Below are positions 1-6,200 of a stretch of DNA of 7,750 bases, piece after piece (the stretch's first letter is position 1; the number at the start of each line of letters is the position of its first letter). Under the pieces are notes generated by a model that saw only the letters and a program-made list of their open reading frames with translations, was not told the DNA's origin and ran no database searches. The DNA comes from JBEIJQ01 sp040380145. Its GTDB lineage: Bacteria > Bacteroidota > Bacteroidia > Chitinophagales > Saprospiraceae. A program made the translations under genes and the position numbers. The stretch is taken from assembly GCA_040380145.1 (NCBI GenBank), contig JBEIJQ010000142.1, positions 1 to 7,750 on the forward strand, written 5' to 3'.

Positions 1-1
1 C

Positions 2-710
2 CCCCAATACTTGCGAATCGTGCACGGAAGCGTCCGTAACTGCATATTTATCAATGAATTTGCTTTTCTCGTCCACTTTCGTGTGGTTTTTGTAACCATA
101 GAACGTCTCGTTGTACTTCTTTGTCCAACGCGCGTCAGTGTCCTTGTGGCTCTTCTTTTGGGGCTGGTCGTTCCACAGCCCATCCCCCTTGCCCTCCTTT
201 ATCTTTTCGTTCTCCTCACGGCTGTTCCTTTGCTTGGGGGGCGACCGTAAAACTCGCGTTTATGATTTTTCCTTCGTTGGCTATCAGTCCTTTGGAGGAC
301 AGATAGTCACGGAAAGCTTCGAACAATTTGTCCACCAGATCGATCTTTTTCAAGGTTTCGCGGAACGCCCAGATCGTTTTTTCGTCGGGAACTTTGTCCC
401 CGCTCTCCAAGCCCAGAAACTTCTTGAAACTGCTCCTGTCGATTATCTGATACTCTACTTCTCTGTCGCTCAATCCGTAGTAGCGCTGCAAAACCAATAT
501 CTTGAACATCATCAACACGTCAAACGGTTTGGCTCCCGCATCGCTCTTTTTGTCTTTTTTTACCAAAGACTCTTCCAGCAAAGGCCTGAAATATTCAAAA
601 TCAACAACCTTTGACAGCATTTCCAGAGGATTGCCCATCGTAGTCAGCTTTTCGGCGTTTTCCGATTCATCGAAAAGCATTCGCTTGCCCGTGTTTTTGT
701 AGATAGCCAT
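2..710 (-). pseudogene. IS5-family transposase, frameshifted, catalytic Asp replaced, partial at the window edge
   Basis: The gene starts at ATG 710 and reads 164 residues to a stop at 216. The N-terminal part (about residues 25-125) is the DUF772-type domain of IS5 transposases, with LQRYYGLSDREVEYQI and VPDEKTIWAFRETL. The catalytic domain then begins (GKIINASFTVAP, residues 148-158), but the frame breaks in the C6 run at 236-241. From codon 235-233 the next frame continues to position 2 as a clean IS5 continuation: KQRNSREENEKIKEGKG, then DARWTKKYNETFYGYKNH, then VTDASVHDSQ. Five Cs instead of six would restore one protein. The residue normally Asp in the 'iiDAS' motif is Asn151 (codon AAC at 260-258); this Asp is the first member of the DDE triad. 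The second Asp is present in VHDSQ (codon 19-17). The Glu would lie outside the window. With both lesions the product should be inactive, unless the extra C is a sequencing error. Confidence 0.9.
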
Positions 711-716
711 AATAGA

Positions 717-744
717 CAGATTTAACGTCGATAATATAAGGCAA
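717..744 (-). promoter_or_regulatory. Possible promoter of the transposase
   Basis: On the minus strand TTG (744-742) is followed after 17 nt by TAAATCTG (724-717), one mismatch from the Bacteroidota -7 box TAnnTTTG. It lies 6 nt upstream of ATG 710, so the leader would be almost absent. This is a consensus match only, in AT-rich DNA where chance matches are common. Confidence 0.3.
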
Positions 745-781
745 TTTATTTATTTACAGTAATTTAATTTTTAGCCCCCCC

Positions 782-982
782 TTAAATCGAGCAGGGCGCA
801 AAAGTTCAATGATAATTTTGGGATAAAAATCAACTGAGAAGATGTTGAAATTCCCCAAAACATAAGGGGGAGGCAATCTGCCGGTACATTGAGCGGCTTG
901 CTGTGTTTATGGCCGGTACAAATGTAGGTTTCGTAATCGAGTCATAACGGTCGAAACCTGCTTTTTCCCCTCTCACGCCCCC
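782..982. other. Non-coding stretch between the IS and the terminator, with an 8-bp inverted repeat
   Basis: With the IS tip and the terminator this makes about 326 bases without a gene (711-1036). I see no tRNA or convincing coding sequence; a 65-codon reading frame on the minus strand (1027-830) crosses the terminator and resembles nothing. The only structure is AGGTTTCG at 926-933 repeated inverted as CGAAACCT at 952-959, with an 18-nt spacer and CTTTTT just after it on the plus strand. It could be a weak plus-strand terminator or a binding site. A 9-mer GCCGGTACA occurs twice near 880 and 912. Confidence 0.4.
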
Positions 983-1017
983 AAAAAAAGCCGAAAGGGT
1001 TTCCCCTTTCGGCTTTT
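983..1017 (-). terminator. Strong rho-independent terminator after the cyclophilin genes
   Basis: Bases 986-999 and 1004-1017 form a perfect 14-bp stem (core GCCGAAAGGG / CCCTTTCGGC) with a 4-nt loop. On the minus strand the stem runs into a T7 tract (complement of A 983-989). It begins 20 nt after the stop codon of the secreted cyclophilin. Four T bases also follow the core on the plus strand, so it may work in both directions and would also insulate the genes from the IS side. Confidence 0.92.
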
Positions 1018-1036
1018 CATAAGGCAACCTACAAAC

Positions 1037-1768
1037 TCACTCCACCAGGCGGACCGAGATCATGCGCACGTCCTGGACGGGGCGATCGGCGCGGGTAGGC
1101 TGGGCGGCCACTTGGTCGATGATCTCGAGGCCCTCGATGATCTGGCCAAAGACGGTGTACTCGCGATCGAGGTGGGGAGTGCCGGATTTGGTCAGGTACT
1201 CGGCGCGCTGTTCGGGCGTGTACTTGAAACCGCGGTACATCTCGATCTGCTCGAGCATCTGCTCGGAGATCGGCTGGCCCAGCACGAGGTAAAACTGCGA
1301 ACCGGAGGAAGCCTTGGTCGGGTTCACCTGGTCGCCCAAACGGGCCGCGGCCAATGCGCCGCGCACGTGGATGTGGGCCGGGTTGATCTCGGCGGGCACC
1401 GTGTAGCCAGGGCCGCCCATGCCGAGGGGCTGTCCGGGCGCAGCGTGGCGCGAGTCGGGATCGCCGCCCTGGATCATGAAGTTGGGGATGACGCGGTGAA
1501 ACAAGGTGCTGTCGTAAAAGCCTTCGCGGACAAGTTTCAGGAAGTTGTCGCGGTGCTGCGGCGTGTCGTCGAACAGGTTCACCTTGATGGTGCCGAGGGT
1601 CGTGGTGATTTCTACAATGGGTCCTTTCACAGCAGGGGGATTGATGGGGGCAGAAGCCTCTTCCGGTTTCTCTTTGGCCGGAGCGGTTTTGCCGGGTTTT
1701 TGGGCAAATAATTGGGCGCCGCCGAGAGAAGCGGCGACGAAAACAAAGGTCAGAATCAATTGGCGCAT
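1037..1768 (-). CDS. Secreted cyclophilin-type peptidyl-prolyl cis-trans isomerase
   Basis: The 243-residue protein should catalyse cis-trans isomerisation of X-Pro bonds (EC 5.2.1.8) outside the cytoplasm. Residues 1-22 are a signal peptide with a likely cut after AQLFA. Residues 24-48 are a Pro/Lys/Ala/Glu-rich linker. The cyclophilin fold spans about 50-242: FHRVIPNFMIQGGD (90-103) carries the catalytic Arg92 and Gln100, and SSGSQFYLV (154-162) is the next conserved strand. A segment of about 35 residues (166-200) is inserted before REYTVFGQIIEG (202-213), and the usual His before VFG is replaced. The frame is open back to 1948, but that extension would overlap the upstream gene and bury the signal peptide, so ATG 1768 is chosen. 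A perfect -7 box lies just upstream. It is a paralogue of the next gene upstream. The family is certain; the natural client proteins are unknown. Confidence 0.93.
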   Translation of the reverse strand: MRQLILTFVFVAASLGGAQLFAQKPGKTAPAKEKPEEASAPINPPAVKGPIVEITTTLGTIKVNLFDDTPQHRDNFLKLVREGFYDSTLFHRVIPNFMIQGGDPDSRHAAPGQPLGMGGPGYTVPAEINPAHIHVRGALAAARLGDQVNPTKASSGSQFYLVLGQPISEQMLEQIEMYRGFKYTPEQRAEYLTKSGTPHLDREYTVFGQIIEGLEIIDQVAAQPTRADRPVQDVRMISVRLVE

Positions 1769-1787
1769 AAGGGGAGGTTTGATGGTA

Positions 1788-1819
1788 CAAAAATAAGAGA
1801 TGCCAGCCACTTGCAAAAA
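1788..1819 (-). promoter_or_regulatory. Bacteroidota-type promoter of the secreted cyclophilin gene
   Basis: On the minus strand TTTTTG (1819-1814) and TATTTTTG (1795-1788), a perfect TAnnTTTG box, are 18 nt apart. They sit in the 80-nt gap after the upstream cyclophilin, 19 nt before ATG 1768, giving a short leader. The second cyclophilin can therefore probably be transcribed on its own as well as by read-through. Confidence 0.65.
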
Positions 1820-1848
1820 CCGTGCAGTAAATCGGCCACGTCGGATGT

Positions 1849-2691
1849 TCATTTTTTTCCGGCTTTCGGTTTGCCGGTGCGCTCCGTCGGTGCGGGCTTT
1901 TCTGCAGCGGCCTTGGGCTTTGGCTCGGGGAATTTCCCCGCGGCCCAATACAGGAGGGCGAACAGCGCCAGTGCCCCGCCCAACAGGCCGGCCAGTTGAC
2001 CTGTGCCGCCCGTGGAGACCTCGCGCACCGTCATCCGCACGGGGTTGACGGGGCCTTCGCCGAGGCGCGGGCTTTGGGAGATGGGCGTGATGATCTCCAA
2101 ACCGTCGTACACCTGCCCGAAAACGGTGTATTCATTGTCCAAAAACTGCGTGCCGCCCCACTTGGCATATTGGCGGATGGCCGCTTCGTCGTACACGATA
2201 TTTTTGTTGCGCCCCATTTCTATGATCGATGGGCGGTCCATCGGACGGCCGTCCACGATGTAGAACTGGGAGCCGCTGGAGCGCCTTTCGGGGTTCAGGT
2301 AATCGGGCATGCGGGCTGCGCAAAGGGCGCCCTTGAAATGCCAAAGTCCGGGCACGATCTCCGCCGGCACGGTGTATCCGGGGCCGCCCATGCCAAAGGA
2401 ATCCCGCGGCATGGCCGGGTCTTTCGTGTAGGGATCGCCGCCCTGGATCATGAACGAGGGGATCACCCGGTGAAAGGTCGTGCTGTCATAAAAACCCTCG
2501 CGGGCCAGTTTCAGGAAATTGTCGCGGTGCTGCGGGGTTTCGTCGTACAGCACGGCGCGCATGGTGCCGCGCGAGGTGACGATTTCCACTTCACGGGGCC
2601 GCGAAAGGATCCCCAAGGCGGTGTCGGTGACGATGAACGCCAAGAGCGCCACGGTGGCTGCCAAGATCAGGTTGTCGCTTTTCATGGGCAT
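1849..2691 (-). CDS. Membrane-anchored cyclophilin-type peptidyl-prolyl isomerase
   Basis: This 280-residue paralogue of the secreted cyclophilin has a hydrophobic segment at each end. Residues 8-29 form a signal-anchor-like helix without a clear cleavage site, and residues 233-251 (AGLLGGALALFALLYWAAG) form a second helix. A basic Pro/Lys/Ala tail (252-280) follows and should be cytoplasmic by the positive-inside rule. The enzyme domain (about 34-226) would then face the periplasm. FHRVIPSFMIQGGDP (73-87) holds catalytic Arg75 and Gln83; SSGSQFYIV (138-146) and NEYTVFGQVYDG (186-197) follow, with a roughly 35-residue insertion between them like that of its paralogue. A second in-frame ATG at 2685 (MKSDN) is an equally possible start. 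The gene lies 69 nt after the small unknown gene, with no obvious terminator between. Expected activity is prolyl isomerisation of proteins near the inner membrane; the topology is inferred. Confidence 0.9.
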   Translation of the reverse strand: MPMKSDNLILAATVALLAFIVTDTALGILSRPREVEIVTSRGTMRAVLYDETPQHRDNFLKLAREGFYDSTTFHRVIPSFMIQGGDPYTKDPAMPRDSFGMGGPGYTVPAEIVPGLWHFKGALCAARMPDYLNPERRSSGSQFYIVDGRPMDRPSIIEMGRNKNIVYDEAAIRQYAKWGGTQFLDNEYTVFGQVYDGLEIITPISQSPRLGEGPVNPVRMTVREVSTGGTGQLAGLLGGALALFALLYWAAGKFPEPKPKAAAEKPAPTERTGKPKAGKK

Positions 2692-2760
2692 TTTTTTCGG
2701 ACTTTTTTCAAAGGCAAAAATCGAAAACGCGCAGAAATTTTTTTCCGAAGGGAGATTTTT

Positions 2761-3132
2761 TTACATGGAATTGTCCACATACCGGATGGCCAGGCGCTTC
2801 AGCAATTTTTCCTGCTCCTTGAGCCGGTTGGCGTCTACGGGGGCCAGTTGCCGGAAATGGGGCCAACCGTCGTCGTCGAGGCCCTCGAACTCGTAAAAGC
2901 CTTCTTGGGCGAGCAGCGAGCACACGGCGATGTGCATCAGGTCCTGCTTCTCTTCTTTGGTCCAAGACTCGCGCACATGCCCCAGTTCCTGCATACCGAT
3001 CAGCAACAGCATGGCGTTCAGGTCGGGCAATTTATCATAACCCAAGGTTTCCTGTACCAGCGTCCGCACGCGCAGCCATTCGAAGTCGAGCTGCCAATCT
3101 TCTGTTTCGTTGATGTTGGGGGCTGTGTCCAT
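2761..3132 (-). CDS. Small acidic protein of unknown function, probably conserved in Bacteroidota
   Basis: This 123-residue protein has no signal peptide or membrane segment and should be cytoplasmic. It looks mainly helical in its first two thirds (EDWQLDFEWLRVRTLVQE at 11-28, then LPDLNAMLLLIGMQELG at 35-51). The most family-like stretch is EEKQDLMHIAVCSLLAQEGF (60-79), followed by YEFEGLDDDGWPHFRQL (80-96); from memory I associate these motifs with uncharacterised Bacteroidota proteins. The C-terminus (101-118) is a charged helix. I can name no catalytic motif. It starts at ATG 3132 directly after an A6 run, 105 nt downstream of the large exported-protein gene, and is followed by the membrane cyclophilin on the same strand. 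Even amino-acid composition and sensible codon use make a real gene likely; the function is unknown. Confidence 0.8.
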   Translation of the reverse strand: MDTAPNINETEDWQLDFEWLRVRTLVQETLGYDKLPDLNAMLLLIGMQELGHVRESWTKEEKQDLMHIAVCSLLAQEGFYEFEGLDDDGWPHFRQLAPVDANRLKEQEKLLKRLAIRYVDNSM

Positions 3133-3181
3133 TTTTTGGGAAAAAAAAGAAAAAAACAGGTGGAAAAAGGAGAAGGCAGGG

Positions 3182-3215
3182 CAAAATCTATTTTTTAAGA
3201 AAAAAATTTCCCAAA
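3182..3215 (-). promoter_or_regulatory. Weak candidate promoter for the small unknown gene
   Basis: On the minus strand TTTG (3215-3212) is followed after 21 nt by TAGATTTTG (3190-3182), a -7 box with one extra base. The surrounding 100 nt is dominated by A and T runs, including T6AAGA6 at 3191-3205, so the match may be chance. Confidence 0.25.
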
Positions 3216-3232
3216 AAAAGAATCCGAAGACC
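3213..3232 (-). terminator. Possible weak terminator after the CotH/LTD gene
   Basis: Just past the stop codon the minus strand reads GGTC-TTCG-GATT followed by C and a T7 tract (3219-3213). The C(UUCG)G tetraloop is unusually stable, but the stem is only 4 bp with two G-U pairs, so termination would be partial at best. Confidence 0.3.
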
Positions 3233-3237
3233 GAGCG

Positions 3238-6200
3238 CTACGGAGCGACCACGATCCGCAACGGCATTTCGGAACCGGCTCCTGTGCGGATGCGCAAAAT
3301 GTACATCCCGGGCGCAATGTCTTCGAAATCGAGGGCAAAGCGGTTGGAGCCGGGCGCCGCCGTCCAATCGTTCCATTGGCGGAGGATGCGTCCAGTGGCA
3401 TCGAACAACGAAAGGGCCAGCTGGGTTCGTTCGGGCCAATCGAGGCGCAGCTCGGCGTGGCGTCCCGTGGGGTTGGGGAAAAGGACCGCTCCCGCGCCCG
3501 GGGGCAGAGCGGTCGTTCCGGTGGCCGTGTCTTGGCATGGCGTGAAATACGCGACGCCGGGCGAACCGCCCAAGCAACCGTCGAACCAGTTGGCGCCGTT
3601 GTTCATCACGCCCAGTTCGTCCAACAGTTCGAGGGTGTAGCCGTTGCCGTCGGAGCCTTCGGGCCACGGAATGGAATCGCGGTAGTCCACCGAGAATTGC
3701 AACCGGCCTGAAGCGTCGAAAAGCCGAAGCCGGTCGCCCGCACCGCTGAGGTTGAACAAGAACGGACCCACGGTATTGAGCACATCGGGGTGGAACTGTT
3801 GGAATTTGGCCGTGGTCTTGTGCAGCACCAAGTGGGAATCGGGATATAGGAGCGTGCCGGGCGGAATGGTGTAAACATTGAGGTCATTGTCGTCCGAAAA
3901 CTGCCAGCCCGAGAGATCGAGGGTGCTGTTGCCGGTGTTGTGCAGCTCCACCCAATCGTCGGTGTCGAGCAGGGTGTCGGAGTTGTAGTTGATCTCGCTG
4001 AACACGATGGGGTCGTTGCACGGGGTATAGGGCGCGCCAGGCGATCCGCCCATGCAGCCGTCGAACCAGTTGGCGGGATCGCTCGGTGCGCCGCCCACGG
4101 AAAGCAGCTCCAAGGTCCTTCCTCCTCCATCGGCACCGGTGGGCCAGGGCAGGGAATCGGTGTAAGGCACCGAAAGGTACAGCACGCCCGGAGGGGCGTA
4201 AAGGTTGACTTCGTCGCCGGCGCCGGACAGTCCGAAATCAAAAAAGCTGAGGTGGGGCACGCCGGGGTGTTCGAGCGCAAACAAGATGGGGTCGCGGACC
4301 ACCACGAGGCGCTCGCCGGGAGCCATCACGGTCCCGTTCGGGAACACATACTGCTGCAGCGGATCGGCATCCGTGAAATACCATCCGGTGAGGTCGAGGG
4401 GCGCTTGGCCGTAGTTGTGGAATTCCACCCAGTCGCCGGCGTCGCGGGTCGGATCGGAATTGTAGTTGATCTCGCTGATCGCGACGGTCGGTCCGCCGAC
4501 GGCATCGAAGTGCGCCACGAAAGCGGTCTGCGAAGTGATGTTCCGCACAAAGGAAGCTCCGTTGGGGTCGTTGATGAAGGGATTGTTGTCCCAGTGGGAA
4601 AAAGCAAACCCCGGGTTGGGAATGGCCGTCACGGTGACGGGCACGCCGTCGAAATAAACGCCCTGCCAAGGCAGCGGCCCCGGTTGGATGGTGTTGATGC
4701 GCACCACCCCGGCCCCGGCCGGCTGCACCTCGAGGGTAATGTCCACCTGTCCGTTAAGCGCGAATCCGTTCTGGATGTGCTGGCGGGCGTAGAAGTTTCG
4801 CCCCGTCATGTTGTCGATCATGTTCTGGGTGCCGAAGTTTACCCGATCGAGGTATTCTTGGAGGCTGCCCATGCCCGCCTCGGCGCCCCAGCGCTGGAAA
4901 TTGCGGGGCATTTCGGGCAAAAACTCCGTGCGCATGGCATTGGCTATGTCCGTCAGGCGCCCGGGCTGGTACTCGGTGTTCATCATGTCTGCATAGCGAT
5001 TGATGAAATACACGCGGAAACTGTCGTTCTGCATGAACTGCCGGTACAGATTGGCGAACAGGTTGTTGGGATCGTAATTTTGGAGAAAATCGATCATGTT
5101 GGCGTCGTTGCCGGTCCAACCGCCCCAGCCCATGCCCAGTTCGAGATCGATGGCCGAGAACCGCCAGCGGTTGTCGAGGCCCGGCGAGCGCCAAAAGCGG
5201 ATGTTGTTGTAGGGCCAGTCGACATTGCACGACCAAGTTTCGGCGATGATGTAGTCCGCAAAGGCTTTCAGATCGAGCTGTTGGTCCACTTGGGCAAAAA
5301 AGGCGGGATCGGCGGGGTTGGCCTGCATGGTCTGGCCGTAAAAATCCAGGAAACCGTCCACCGAACCGCGCACGGCGCGGAGGGTCAGGTTGTACCAGTA
5401 GCTGATCGCCAGCAGGTCCATCGAATCCTGATCGGCCCCATACACTTCCTGATAGGTATGCGGGTCGAGTTTTTCGCGCAGCTCGTACAGGCCCCAGTAT
5501 TCGCCGTTGAGATAGACGGCCACGGGCCGATACTCGGAATATTGGATCTCCATGTTCTGATGGGCGCGGAGAAGCAACTGATCTTTGAAGGTCAGGTTCA
5601 TCCACATATTGCTGCCGTTGCGGAGGTACAGTGTTTCGTAGTCTTCGCGGCCGGGGCGACCGGGCAGCACGGGGTAGTCCACATCGCCCTCCCCGAAAAT
5701 GCCGTGGTCCGGCTCCAAGCGGAAACTGCGCTGGGGCTGGCTGCGGCTGCCGCCCGCGCCGCCGTCGATGCGGATGCCGGAGCGTGTGGAAAAGCGGGCA
5801 GTGCCCGTGTTTTCGAAAAATTCCAGCGTGCAGGGCCGTTCCCAGTCGGTCCACCAATTGTCGTAGATACCTTCGCCGCCGTACAGGTCGTCGTCTTCGA
5901 TGGTGATCGACACGATGGGCACCGTGAAGTTTTCCGACAACAGAAAGGTGCGCGTGACGGTGCGGCTGGGGCGGATGCCGGGCAGCAGCGAAAAAGCGCG
6001 CAACTTGAGCACGGTGGTGCTATCGAGCGTGATCGGGCCCATGTACAGCGCCGAAAAGTTGTCGGGCGTTTGACCGTCCACGGTGTAGCGGATGACCGTC
6101 GGCCCGAAGCTCTGGGCCTCCACAGCCAGTCCGGGCGCGTAGTGCCCGGCGGGCACCAAGACATTCGGTTCGGCGGCGAAACCGTTGAAGGACGTCGCGC

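Larger units (their letters stand above)
1..781 (-). mobile_element. Partial IS5-family insertion sequence (5' part, cut by window edge)
   Basis: The block holds the promoter-proximal two thirds or so of an IS5-type transposase gene read leftwards; the rest lies beyond position 1. Its DNA is visibly richer in A and T than the neighbouring genes, which suits a transferred element. The outer end is not certain. The likeliest tip is the seven-C run at 775-781, which reads as a G7 tract followed by CTAAAAATT on the element strand, next to TTAA at 782-785 as a possible target site. The opposite end is outside the window, so neither the terminal inverted repeat nor a target duplication can be confirmed. 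Confidence 0.75.

Noticed and set aside
11..614. Plus-strand frames across the IS (79, 167 and 61 codons)
   Set aside because: They lie antisense to clear IS5 transposase sequence on the minus strand.
830..1027. 65-codon minus-strand frame after the secreted cyclophilin
   Set aside because: It begins upstream of and reads through the strong terminator stem, and its translation has no protein-like features.
1769..1948. Upstream extension of the secreted cyclophilin to an ATG at 1948
   Set aside because: It would overlap the end of the neighbouring gene and place 60 non-conserved residues before an obvious signal peptide.
1996..3198. 400-codon plus-strand reading frame
   Set aside because: It runs antisense and in register over the membrane cyclophilin and the small unknown gene, both of which are clearly better supported.
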